A DNA stretch of 64,000 nucleotides from Strigamia acuminata (GCA_949358305.1 OX442314.1:620001-684000), one strand, 5' to 3'. Shown: positions 10,635-22,294, counted from the first letter of the stretch. Translations and numbers: made by a program. The notes: generated by a model not told the origin, from the sequence alone.

Positions 10635-11081
10635 TAGACTTTGACCGATACCGGTATCGTATCGGCTATCGGCCGATATTTCGATATTCACCGATATCGG
10701 ATACGATTTTTTTTTGCTTGGCCGATACCGATATTGTCACGTTTCTAAAACGTATCGTTTTAGACGAAAACGATACATTTTAGAAAGGTCTTTGAAGCAG
10801 TATATATAAATATAGAAGGTTTGTTTTTAATTTTAATCATTTCAACCTCCGTCATTTGTTCATTTGTTAATTGTTATGTCGCGTAAGCAGCCTCGTAAAA
10901 CTAGTATTGTTTGGAATTATTCCACTGTATGTGAAACGCAATTTCAATTTTGTTTTTGGGGTGGTGGGGGGGTCGGACATTTTAATTTTAATATCGGTGC
11001 AGGTATCGGTATCGGCCGATATTCGATTGCCGATTATCGGTATCGGCGATACTTCAAAATATCGATATCGGTCAAAGTCTA
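10635..11081. mobile_element. 447-bp hAT-type MITE
   Basis: Ends TAGACTTTGACCGATA and TATCGGTCAAAGTCTA, flanked by 8-base duplications CTTTTTTG (10627-10634, 11082-11089). Copy 2 has the empty site CTTATTTG at 25,784-25,791. The subterminal regions are made of GATATCGG/CCGATACCG repeats. No transposase. Confidence 0.88.
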
Positions 11082-11350
11082 CTTTTTTGTGCCATTACAC
11101 CAGTGATACGGCTGGAATTTGGGCCACGGTTCTGAGTATTGAATGCTCTAATGTAATCGAGTCCTCTTTTCTTTTTCCTTTCCTCTCCCAATCCTTTTTT
11201 TTTATTTTATTTTATCGAATTGAACTCCTCAGGATCTTTATTGTAAGAATATGTCATTCAATAAAATCCACGTTAGACCTGTAAAAACTCCAAAGATTAA
11301 ATTATTTAAAGACAAGAAAGATGATCAATTGCTATGCTTCTATAAACTAT

Positions 11351-11356
11351 TTTATT
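11351..11356 (-). terminator. Poly(A) signal of repeat-protein gene, copy 1
   Basis: AATAAA on the minus strand 40 bases after the stop codon; conserved in copy 2 at 26,358-26,363. Confidence 0.65.
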
Positions 11357-11395
11357 TCAGTCTGAGGGATGTACAGATTCTTTAAAACATTGCAA

Positions 11396-14300
11396 TTAAA
11401 ATTCTCTGAATCTTTGAGAGGTACTTCTATGAGCTTCGTTACATTTGCAAGTGTCGTAGGCACCTTCCTTCTTGAATTTGTAATACAGTTCGTGTCCTTG
11501 GGGACGATGGTGTCTGCGGGTGTGATGTCGTGGCCGTTCAAAATGTCCAACTTCCAGTCTTCCAGGATGTTTGGCATAATTTCTTTTGGCATTATTATAA
11601 TCTCTTGTTATGCTGTCAAATTGACGTCTGTAATCAGGTCTCCTTCGGTACTCTGGTCTCAAAACAATTTTTGGTTCAAAAACTAGCTCAGGTCGCAGTC
11701 GATACTCGGGTTCATCACTCGGTTCTTCAGTTGGTTCTTCAACATCCGTTTCCTTGTATTCTGGGAACGAATGGACTTTTGTAGCAGCACAAAGTTTAGC
11801 AAAATCCAGTACAGTAGAGCTGGCTTGAATGACAACAGGAATTTCCAGGGTTGTTCCATCTTTTTCCTTGTTTTCTTTGAAAGTCAAATCTCGATAAGTA
11901 GCAAAGAGAACGAGCAATTGAAGTTCTTCAGGTGTCAGTTGGAAACTTCTTGGCTTGTCATTGTGAATCGTTACTTCCACTTCGTAAGCACCTTCATCAT
12001 GCTTTATCACAATGTTAAAAAGCTTGGAAATTCGCACTTTTTTGACGAAATCAAAAAATTCAGGCTTAATGTGAGAGAAAACTGGATGCAAGCTATCTTT
12101 CCTGATAACCATAGTCACAGAATTGTCCTCATCTATATAAAAGTTATACGGGAATTCCGGTCTACTGAACATAGCCACAAACAGCTGAGTAATAATAGGT
12201 GAAAGATTTTCAATTATCAGCTTATTCGGTCCATTTGAAATTACAAGGTTGATTTCATTATCTGGGTTTCGGGTAATCGAAAGTTCCACATTAGGACTAT
12301 GCCGTGCTATCTGTGAAGTCTTCAAGAAGGCTGGATGCACATTTCTGAAAACCAGATTTGGTCTGTGTGCAGTAATTTCTACAGTAGCTTTGCCATCCCT
12401 TTCATTCAAAATTCTTGTGTGTAACTTAGGCTGAGAAAGCAGGATACTTGCTAATTGAACAGTGGTAGGCGACTGATGAGGAAACTTTTTACCATTGAGA
12501 TCAAAGGTGTAAGAATCAGGATTTGTCGAATGCGGCTTTTTCTTATCCAACACAATGGAAAATGTATCCTTGGGAGTTGGTTTGTGCTTGGTCAGAAAGT
12601 TTAATACTTCTGGGCTTACATCGTGTAAAATGTTGTGAGAAACTCTTTTCGGTGCAGTTACAATTAAATGTCCATCTTCGTCAACGGCCGACTTCAGTGG
12701 AAGACTTGGTTCAGTGTACAAGCGGACGAGAAAGTTAAGGAATAAGGGTTTGATATTGTCCTCAGAGAGTGGATTTGAGCGGTCATAAAGGTCATCAAAC
12801 ACAACCTTGTAGGTGTTTGGTTTGCTACCTGGTGAAACAATGACAGAGTTGAGTTTTGGGTTTCGGAAGTCCCGAATCAACAATAGATCTTTCGGAGTAA
12901 TTGGCACATCAAATGTTGGTACGTCATCTCTGGATGGTCTGACTGTTAACTTTCCATTAGGTTGTGGTTGGACGCGATACTCCGTGGTTGGTGCATTAAC
13001 CAATTCCACGATTAATTGAACAATCTTGGGTTCTAGATGTTTAAAATGTTTAATTGGTTTGTTTTGCTCTTGGAATATTACGTCATAGTGGTCTGGAATC
13101 TCAGAACTGGTCACGACCACTTCAAGATTTGGATGAAAGCGATGTTTGTCAACAAATTTAAGCAAATCCTTGGATACATTTGGAACTATTAACTCTTTTG
13201 GTCGAACTGGAATACTCAGGACATGTCTTCCATCTCTGCCAGTATAAATATGGAATGGAAGTTTTGGTTCAGTGAGTAACTTAGTGGCAAGGTTAACAAT
13301 ATTAGGAGCGACACGAGGATATGACTCTCTGTCTGGACCATGACCAACTACAACCGTGGGTTGATTTTTTCTGTCACGCTTAATAGTGACATCTGTGTGC
13401 GGATGTCGTTTAATGTGATGGATCAAATCCACATCATCTTTGTTAACTACAGCTGTCGTAGTTTTAGGCAGGTCTTCGGGCACATTACCATAGATTTGAT
13501 TGTCACTTGTTGGCTTCAATTGTATGTTTCTGTGAGGATTTTTATACAATTTTATAACAACCGGCAATACCCTTTTAGGAATATTTGGATAGACATGCTC
13601 TTTTTTACCATCTTTGACAATGACAGTGAAAGCTCCATCTTTTTGTGGTTTGATATTAAGCTTAACATCCTTTGGAGAATGGAGAAGTTTTATCAATTCC
13701 AGAACATCCGGAGTTATTTGCACATTATCTTCTTTGACATTTGATTTTGGTACCGTGATGTAAAAGTTACCTTTCGGTGTTGGTTTAACAGTGAAAGAAA
13801 CATCTGGATGACTCTTCAAATCTATGATCAAGTCTAACGTCTCTTGGTTGACATGAGGATAAGTCTTTGGCTTCTTATGTGGTTCTTTGGTTTCAATATC
13901 AAAGGTGTGGTCTGGTCCTGGCTTGACGTTGATTTCTGTATCTGGATTTTGTTTAATATCTCTAATGATATCTAGAACATTAGGCTTCACTTCATAGCGA
14001 TGGCTGTTGCTACTTGGTTCAGTTGGAACAAATTCGATTGTGTCATCTTTGCCCGGTTTGATTTCATATTCTACAGTTGGTTCACTGTATAATTTGGTGA
14101 TAACTGGAATCAATTCGGGACTAATATGCTTGTACTCTTTTTCTGGTTTTTTACCATTTTGTACAACAACGGTAAAAGTTCCTGGTTTATCTGGTTTGAA
14201 TGAAACTTTCGGTTGTGGTTTTTGTTTGATGTTCTTTATTAAATCGATGATCTCTGGAGTTAGTTTTGTATGAACAGGTTGCGATTGGTGTTTTGGTACG

Positions 14301-17300
14301 ACCAATTGAATCTTTCCACGCTTGTCTGACTTTACTCTGAATTGTACGTGTGGAGTTGTTTTCAGCTTGCTGATCAAATTCAAGACATTTGGATGCACAT
14401 GCTTCAAGGTGTGAGGTTTGCTTCCATCTTTCGGTTTGATTGTTACTGTAAAAGTACCTTCATTGTCTGGCTTAATTTCAATCTCAGTATCTGGTTGATG
14501 TCTTACAATTTCCAAAGGTTTCAGATAATCGATATTTATATCAATATTTTCAACATCTGGTTTTTTCTTATTTGGAACATTAATGTTTACCTTCTTCGGA
14601 TCATCTGAAGGGGTAATTTCAAAAGGCAAATCCTTTTGATTCCTAATAGTAATTAACTTATTCAGTAATTCAGGAGTAATATCTGGATAGGTTTTGGTAT
14701 CTTGACCATCACTGACAGTAATTTTGAAATTTGGACCGTCTGGAGCAATGGAAATGGATAATTGAGGAGCTGATTTGATTGTCTGGACAAGTGCCAATTG
14801 ATTCTTTGGTATTGAAATAATGGGATCGTTTGAAGTCTTTCCAGGTGAAATAACATGAATAACATCCTTGGGCTTATGTTCTTTTCTGTGTGGTTCTTTA
14901 TGTCCAGGTTTTTCATGGTGTGGTTCTTTATGTCCAGGTTTTTCATGGTGTGGTTCTTTATGTCCAGGTTTTTCATGGTGTGGTTCTTTATGTCCAGGTT
15001 TTTCATGGTGTGGTTCTTTATGTCCAGGTTTTTCATAGTGTGGTTCTTTATGTCCAGGTTTTTCATGATGCGGTTCTTTGTGTCCAGGTTTTTCATGGTG
15101 TGGTTCTTTATGTCTAGGTTTTTCATGATGCGGTTCTTTATGTCCAGGTTTTTCATGATGCGGTTCTTTATGTCCGGGTTTTTCATAGTGTGGTTCTTTT
15201 TGTCCAGGTTTTTCTTTAACAATGTGAATCGGCAATTTTGGATTTTTGGTTACTTTTATCAGAAACTTGATAGCTTCAGGGGATTGGTCTTTCAACTTCT
15301 TTGGTTTTCCATTAATGAAGACAATAATGTTAGATTTTCCATTTTTAGAAGGTTCCACTTTGTACTTGATGTTTGACTTTGGATTCTTTTTTATCTCTTC
15401 GATCAAATCAGTGAACTCAAGGTCTACTGTTATCGGTGTGTTTGTTTCATCGTCCGTCACAACAAAAGTTGGTTCCTCATGTTTAGGTTCTTCTTTGACA
15501 ATGTGAATCGGCAACTTTGGATTTTTTGTTACTTTTATCAGAAACTTGATAGCTTCAGGGGTTTGGTCTTTCAAAATCTTCGGTTTTCCATTAATGTAGA
15601 CAATAATATTAGATTTTCCGTTTTTAGAAGGTTCCACCTTATACTTGATGTTTGACTTTGGATTCTTTTTTATCTCTTCGATCAAATCAGTGAACTCAAG
15701 GTCTACTGTTATCGGTGTGTTTGTTTCATCGTCCGTCACAACAAAAGTTGGTTCCTCATGTTTAGGTTCTTCTTTGACAATGTGAATAGGCAAATTTGGA
15801 TTTTTTGTTACTTTGATCAGAAAGTTGATAGCTTCAGGGGATTGGTCTTTCAACTTATTTGGTTTTCCATTAATGTAGACAATAATGTTGGATTTTCCGT
15901 TTTTAGAAGGTTCCACCTTGTACTTGATGTTTGACTTTGGATTCTTCTTTATCTCTTCGATCAAATCAGTGAACTCAACGTCGACTTCAATCAATGAGTT
16001 TGTTTCTTCATCCGCCACAATAAAAGTAGTTTGATCTTGTTCTGGTTTAGGTTTTTCTTTGGTGACATGAATTGGTAGTTTTGGATTTTTTGTTACTTTC
16101 ATCAGAAACTTTACAGCTTCAGGAGATTGGTCTTTCAACTCTTTTGGTTTTCCATCGATGAAGACAATAACATTGAATTTTCCATTTTTGGAAGGTTCAA
16201 CCTTGAACTTGAAGTTTGATGTCGGATTCTTCTTGATTTCTTCAATCAAATCAGTGAACTCGACGTCTACTTGGATTGGTGTTTGTGTTTCTTCGTCCGA
16301 CAGAATAAAAGTTGTTTGGCCATTATGCTTGACTGTTTTTGGAGTCCTAAGCGATTGAAGCAATTGAACAATAATGTTTAAGAATTTAGCTGGTAATGGA
16401 TATTTTTTTGTTTTGCCATTGTGAGTGATGACAAGCTCCAAACCATTTTTCCCAGAGCCAATTCTCAAGTTGTATGATGGATCACTCTTAGCCTTGGTTA
16501 TTAATTCTAAAAATTTATCAGAATCAATGGTACCAATGTTGAGGTCCTCAGGTTGCTCTTCAAGTGTAATCGTAAATTGTCCAGTAGCTGATGCTGGTGA
16601 AAGCTTAAATTGCAAATCAGGATTCTTAATAAGTTTAATAAAAACAAAAAGCAAATTTGGATCAATGTGCTTGTATGTTTTAGATCCTTTCGTCCCTTCA
16701 TGGATGGTCAACTCATATTTGCCATCGGTTCCTGGTTGAATTTGAATTCTATTTTCTGGATGTTCTCGTACTTGTTTCAGCAATGTCAAAAACAGTGGTT
16801 TTACTGTAAATGTTGTTTGCGCTGCACTATTGTCAGGAATAAACAAATAAGATTTATCTCCTGATTTGCCTAAAATTTCATATGGCAATGAGGGATTCTT
16901 AACCAATCGAATAAAAGCATCACCAATTTTAGCTGGCACATCAGAATAGATTTTCTTTTTCCCATTTGAGTCGTCAGTCACAGTTATTGTGTACGTATCA
17001 CCTGATGTTGCTATTTGAATTGAATAGCCTCCTTTCCTAATCTTTTTTACGACCTTTAAGAATTCGGGCTTCACTGTAATAATATTTGATGGTTTTGGCG
17101 GTTCAGGAGATACAGCAATTTTTACGTTGGAACCCTCTTTTCCTACTTCCTGGATTTGCAAAGTTGGATTCTTGAGTAATTTTACAAACAAGGATAAAAT
17201 GTCTCTAGGTATTTTGTTGTAGGTTTTTGTTCCTTTGTCAGTCGTTAAGGTTACCGTCAACAAGCCATCGTCTTCTGGCTGATATTTGATTTTAACCGCT

Positions 17301-18663
17301 TTAGTTGATTTCCGGACTTGCCTGATCAGTTCAACGAATTGTGGTTTAACGATGTAGTACTCAATCCCTTTTCCAATTGTCCCCGTATTGAGGTCGTCAG
17401 GTTGATCCACAACAGTCACAGTAAATTCTCCATTAGCAGCTGGTGAGACTTTATATTGCAAATTAGGATTCTTAATGAGTTCGACAAAAGAGAAAAGTAG
17501 GTTTGGGTCTATGTGCTTGTAGGTTTTGGACTGTTTCTTTCCATCTTGAACGGTCAACTCATATTTACCATCGGTTCCGGGTTGAATACTTATGTGATTG
17601 CTCGGATGATTTCGTACCTGTTTTAGCAATGTCAAAAACAGCGATTTAACTGTTATTGTTGTTTTCTTTCCACTGAAGTTGGGAATAAACAATACATCTT
17701 CGTCTCCTGATTTGCCTATAACTTGGTACTGCAATGAAGGATCTTTGAGCAATCGAATAAAAGCTTCGCCAGTATTTGCCGGTAGATCAGCATATGTTTC
17801 CTTTTTCCCGCTTGACTTATTAGTCACAGTTATTGTGTACTTGTTGCCTTTTGTTGATATTTGAATTGAATAACCTCCTTTTCTTATTCTATTGACTGCA
17901 TCTAAAAGTTGGGGTTTTATTTTAAAAATATTTGTTGGTTTTGGTGGTTCAGGAGAAACAGCAATTTTTACTTTTGACCCAACTTTTCCGACTTCTTTGA
18001 TTTGCAATCTTGGATTTTTAAGTAATTTGGCAAACAAGTCAAACGTGGCTTTTGATATTTTGTCATATGTTTTTGTTCCTTTGTCAGTGGTTACTATCAG
18101 TTTGTAGAGGCCATCTTGATGTCTTTGAGCTTGGACCTTAACGGCTTTAGTTGAGGCTCTAACTTCTTGAATCAGTTGAACAAATTGCAGATCAACAGTG
18201 AAATATTCAACACTTTGACTGGAAGATGATCTACTAGAAGTTCCACCAGAAGATGATCCACCAGAAGATGATTCACTCGAAGATGATCCACTGGAAGAAG
18301 ATCCACTCCAAGACGTTCCACCAGAAGACGTACCACCAGAAGACGATGAAGTGGAATATGTTCGACTATGAGTTGTGGTTGCTGAAGGAATTCGATGTTG
18401 TACATGGCCTACTACATGGTGCAAAGCCTTATTTACGTCATTGAAGTGTTTTGGAATCAAGTTGTATGATGATATCAATCCAATAACTGAAATAAATGTA
18501 TGAATCATGATTTATTATTATTTCAAAGTATTTTTCTATTAAGGTTACAGTGACTAGAACGTCAAACAAGAAGTTTTTTCTGTTTCAATCTGAAATATTT
18601 ACCTGAAAGCTGCAAAACCACGAACAGCCAAGTATGTCTCTCTCTTTGGAGAAACATCTTCAT
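11396..18663 (-). CDS. Secreted giant tandem-repeat protein, copy 1 (unrecognised family)
   Basis: Two exons: 18663..18603 (start and signal peptide) and 18486..11396, 2,383 residues. The first ATG inside the long exon (18508) lies in the intron; splicing GTAAAT to TTTATTTCAG joins LQLS to VIGLISSYN in frame and completes a signal peptide beginning MKMFLQRERHTWLFVVLQL. After a Ser/Gly-rich linker come roughly two dozen degenerate 75-100-residue repeats with pattern VKPxFLxLLKxVRxxP, then xIxPxxDGxYxLTVxDGK, KTYKHIxPxLL and LxKNPxLxY, which suggests a small alpha/beta unit. Near the middle is an 11-fold PGHKEPHHEK repeat. The C-terminus is Arg/His-rich with few cysteines. I do not recognise the family; a secreted structural, adhesive or cuticle/cement role is only a guess. 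The gene has a TATA box and short UTRs. Confidence 0.9.
14888..15215 (-). repeat. 30-bp coding minisatellite (PGHKEPHHEK) in copy 1
   Basis: About eleven direct 30-base units inside the repeat-protein exon, encoding a His/Lys/Glu-rich decapeptide. The other copy (29,895-30,222) has the same unit number and differs at only three bases, which is notable for a sequence type that usually changes copy number quickly. Confidence 0.9.
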
Positions 18664-18708
18664 TCGTCTAATGGATTGAAGAGTGAAGTTTCAGTATGAG
18701 ATTGTGAG

Positions 18709-18716
18709 CTTATATA
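18709..18716 (-). promoter_or_regulatory. TATA box of repeat-protein gene, copy 1
   Basis: TATATAAG on the minus strand, 46 bases above the start codon, predicting a very short 5' UTR (about 15-20 bases). Identical in copy 2 (33,716-33,723). Confidence 0.7.
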
Positions 18717-18779
18717 GTGATCAAAGAAAAAACAATCAACTGAACATCTGTAGCTAATTGCCGCACATAATAGAAATTA

Positions 18780-19660
18780 TCTATTATTGCCGAAATACCA
18801 TCAAATGAAAAACACTTCAAAGCAATTCTTGACAGCTGCACTCTTTACTAAATGCAATTAGAAGACTTTTAATGTTGAAAACAATTGTTATTAGTTTTTG
18901 TTTTTCATTCCTGCTGCAGGTTTAATTGAAGTGTACCTTTCACCAGGCCGTCAACTTAAGCAAAAACCTTTAACCGTGAATAATAATTGTGTGATAAATA
19001 TTTATCAGCCTGATTCTTATATGCTAATACCGAGTTGCATTGCTTACATATGAAAACCTACTTTTTATTATAAGAATTGTAAAAAAAAACAAAATGGCAG
19101 TTCTTTGCTGTGTGAATGAGATGAAAGAGATCCTCGATTAAAAACCAACAATCAATCCAACATCACAACCGATTTTTATAAGGTTTTGCATTAACTCCTG
19201 TTTAAAAATTTCTCTGAAATTGCTGTCTAATGCTTGCTGCAATCATAAGCTTTTTTCCGAATTAGATTTTGGATTGTATGGCATGTTTAGCCAAGATTGA
19301 GTTGTCTAAAAACACGAGAAGTTCCTGGAAACTTCATACAAGCATGAGAACCAACTGTTTGTAGTATTTAAACACTACCCCACATTTGTATGCATGCTGG
19401 CTGACCCTCACACGTTTACTCGATGTTTTTCCCTCACATGCTTGTTACACAAAAAGTCCCAAAATCATCATATTTCCAGCATGGAATAAAGCACTTTTCA
19501 CTTTAATTAGCATTAAGTATGTTTGTACATTAATTTTTGATACAATTATTTAATTTTTTGATAATTCGTTGCCGGTATACACGTCGTACGCGGAACGCAA
19601 CGTCGACGTACTTTAACGTGTGGTACACGTGCCGCAGCGCAGTCGACCAAACTGCCGCCC
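18780..19660. other. Upstream region, no gene seen
   Basis: Homologous to copy 2 up to about 19,400 with roughly 10% differences and indels; copy 2 has an extra block at about 34,256-34,335. Beyond 19,400 the two copies part. No ORF or RNA gene that I can support. Confidence 0.5.
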
Positions 19661-19661
19661 A

Positions 19662-20455
19662 TCATTTTTGAGATAGGACATTTTCTGATGTCAGGTATTT
19701 CGGTGCTTCCACTGCATTCTTATTCTGTGGATGTCCTACAAAATTTGCAGTCTGCACGTCTGTGGCCTTTTTCACCGCATGACAAGCACTTGTCCGGGTC
19801 CCGTTGGTGTTTCGCACCCGATGGCTTCTGTTGTGGTCTAGTGGTGCCCCTCGAGGAGCGTTTGCCACTTTTGCACGCATCCGTCTTGAGTTTAGCAGCG
19901 TTGCCGACCTGGTGAACGGTTGTGGATGTGTCGGCGAAACTCATGATGTCGGAGCTAGCCAACTCAGCTGCTATGGCGGCAGCTAAAGCTTTCTCGAAGA
20001 TGAGATTGCTCTGCAGGTAGAGCGTTTCCTAGACCGCAGGCATGTTGAGACCAAAAATGAATTGATTTCTCAACTCATTGTTGAGATTATCACCCAACTC
20101 GCAATATGTTGTGTGCGCTTGTAAAGCGTCAGCGAACTCCGTAACCGTCTTGCCTTTGTTGCAACGACGCGATCGGAAACGAATCAGCTCACCCTGGGCC
20201 AGCGGCTTCGGTTTCTGGTGTTTTCCCACAAGCTGCACGATTTCGTCGTATTTCATTGTTGTAGGATCTTTGGGTCGGACCAAATCCATGATTTCCTGCA
20301 CGGTTGCAATCCCGACACAAGCCAACAGGTAGTTGACCTTGTCGGCGTCTTCGGTTATTTTATTGCACGCGAAGAAGCACTTCATTTGGAACAAATAAGT
20401 GGACCAATTGACCTATGGATTATACTTCCCGGGGTTCCCGGTCAGTGGCATTGAA
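19662..20455 (-). pseudogene. Ty3/gypsy gag remnant with CCHC zinc knuckle
   Basis: Minus-strand gag-like text: LFQMKCFFACNKITEDADK, YLLACVGIATVQEIMDLV, YDEIVQLVGKH, FIFGLNMPAV, then after an in-frame stop LYLQSNLIFEKALAAAIA and a zinc knuckle CLSCGEKGHRRADC. Two in-frame stops (near 20,035 and 20,420) and a frameshift near 19,720 show decay. No LTRs are seen beside it. It is absent from duplication copy 2, so it inserted (or was lost there) after the duplication. Confidence 0.75.
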
Positions 20456-20726
20456 ACGGCAAAAGAATACGAAAATGAGAATCGTGTTGAAAAAACTCAA
20501 GGAGAAATTTTAGGCTTAGCACGCGCGCACGTGTTTGGAAAGTCCGAAAATCGTCGAAAATTGCATGAAGACACTCAAAACTTGTGGATAGTGTTCTTGA
20601 AACAAATATCCCACCCCTCCTCGCTAATTAAAGTGTTCTTTGATTCGGATTGTATCGATGGTGTGGTGTTGGATGTAGAAGGAGCGGACTCAGGAGTCCA
20701 CCATTGTACTCAAGCTTATTTGCATA

Positions 20727-21150
20727 TACTCTTTCCACACTCAAGAGGAGCCCTGGAATCTTGGCTCCCATTGGCCGAGCCATTTCACTTGTGTAGTGAT
20801 ACGTAAAAAAAGACTCAAAACACTAGAATTGCATTATACAGATATACAGATATAAATAGAAGTACAGACGTTGCAATAGATTTTCTGTCCTGACAAAGCA
20901 AACGACCAAATTAACAGACATGCATTTTAAAACAAAAAGAACATAAAACTTTATTTTTAAAATGGAAATTACTTTTTATTCTAGAGTAACATTAAATGTA
21001 CATCATTTCAATCATTATTCTACTGAAAAAGACTAAAAATCATCGGGAACTACTTTTCCTCGTAGCAGAAGTTCAACTACAGTTCTGAGTAATCAGACTA
21101 GGCCAATGGGAGCCAAGATTCCAGGGCTCCTCTTGTGTGTGAAAAGAGTA
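20727..21150. mobile_element. Tc1/mariner-type MITE, copy 1
   Basis: About 50-bp inverted ends beginning TACTCTTTCCACACTC and closing on the inverted form, flanked by TA. The ends include CTTGGCTCCCATTGGCC. The same element occurs at 45,358-45,824. Confidence 0.82.
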
Positions 21151-21260
21151 TAAGTGTTTTATTCAAGGTATGACACAGGTGGCGCTGCAATCGGCAGCAT
21201 TACAAATTAACATATCAACAATTGGAGTATGAGATACTCCATTCTCAATTGGAAATAAAA

Positions 21261-22080
21261 TGTAATATTGTGACTGATTGCTGGTCACTACAACACATGG
21301 CCTAGTCAAACCCCATTCCTCCAGGTGGAGTTTATGGTTGCAAGCAATGACCAATGATACCATCACATGATGTCATATCCGGTCATCACCAAACAACCAA
21401 TAGGAAAAGTACCGTAAGCTGACAAGGGGCCGTCCATAAATTACGTAACGCAAAATTTAAGATTTTTAGACTCCCCTTTCCCCCTTCTGTAACATGGTCG
21501 TCACAAATTCCCAAAACCCCACCCCCTAATTATGTAACAAAACTGAAATCACCCCCCAAATTTTCAAAAAATCACATAAAAAATGATAATATTTTGATTA
21601 TACAATATTTAATTTTTTTTTACATGGAACGTACCAAAATTTGAAACCCCCTCTCCCTTAGTAATGACTCTTAACAAAATTTGAAACCCCCTTCCCCCCC
21701 ACCTTTGGTGCATTACGTAATTTATGGACGGCTCCTAAGCTGCAAGAATGTACTATAAAAGGCCCAACATCTTGTTTGGAGCCAGAGCTGTGTAGGTGCA
21801 GCTACGGTTCACACCTTGCTAATCTCCACTCGTTAGCCATGCGAAAGTTTAGACAATGTGCTGGTAAGTGTTCCCAGTGCCGTAAGTAACTCATGGACAT
21901 TAACAGATAACCGACCGCACTACACGTAGGTTAGCTTAACCCTGTGTGCAGTGTGTGGTCGCAGATATGCTGCAGCAATGCAATGGAATAGAATACTCTA
22001 TATTCTATAATTCTATTCTTGTACGATTTAATTATACAACAATTGCAAATAAATGTTGGCTTGTCTGAATGAATAAAATT
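21261..22080 (+). repeat. LTR-like unit with TATA box and poly(A) signal (copy 1)
   Basis: Shared with 35,672-36,150. Contains TATAAAA (21754-21760) and AATAAA (22048-22053), the order expected in a solo LTR. Just below the TATA box a short reading MRKFRQCA ends at a good donor (GTAAGTG near 21,865), so a real first exon is a less likely alternative. It is interrupted by the MITE at 21,425-21,735. No TG...CA borders or target duplication could be fixed. Confidence 0.45.
21425..21735. mobile_element. 311-bp MITE with GGGGCCGTCCATAAATTACG ends
   Basis: Inverted ends containing GGCCGTCCATAAATTACGTA around a C-rich centre (CCCCCTTCCCCC type). A TA target is indicated because copy 2 has the intact site GCTGATAAGCTGC at 35,835-35,846. 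Ends of this type resemble ISL2EU-like MITEs described in invertebrates; that family name is from memory. Confidence 0.8.
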
Positions 22081-22127
22081 TAAAAAGCAAATTGTCAAAA
22101 AAAAATTTTACAAACGTCAATTATCGA

Positions 22128-22263
22128 CTGAAGGCCGCGCGCGCACTGTAAGCGAGACAATGACAAAATTCCTTGAACACGGCCATTTCGTTGTCCAGCA
22201 AAATACCTTTTTGAGTAATAAACTCCAAAAAATACTTCTCCAGCTTTCCAGCTTCACGAGCAT
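22128..22263 (-). pseudogene. Protein-coding remnant of unknown family
   Basis: Open on the minus strand for about 45 codons ending in TAA, with protein-like text KLEKYFLEFITQKGILL and FKEFCHCLAYSARAAF. No ATG, acceptor or partner exon. I do not recognise it. It could be a transposon or host exon relic, or chance. Confidence 0.25.
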
Positions 22264-22294
22264 CGATAATGTTTCATAATATTTCACATACCAG

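Larger units (their letters stand above)
9283..22090. repeat. Segmental duplication, copy 1
   Basis: Colinear with 25,147-36,165. Shared parts in order: integrase remnant, AT-rich stretch, secreted repeat-protein gene, its upstream region to about 19,400, then after a gap a TATA-bearing LTR-like unit (21,261-22,080). Copy 1 carries extra insertions at 9,489-10,228, 10,635-11,081, about 19,400-21,200 and 21,425-21,735. Within the gene the offset is exactly 15,007 bases. Confidence 0.9.

Noticed and set aside
14855-15376. Plus-strand ORFs rich in FFMSRFFMVW and similar (also 29,862-30,383)
   Set aside because: Shadows of the PGHKEPHHEK minisatellite read on the wrong strand.
18487-18508. ATG at 18,508 (and 33,515) as start of the long repeat-protein ORF
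   Set aside because: It lies inside the intron; the acceptor TTTATTTCAG at 18,487 joins in frame to a separate signal-peptide exon just below a TATA box.
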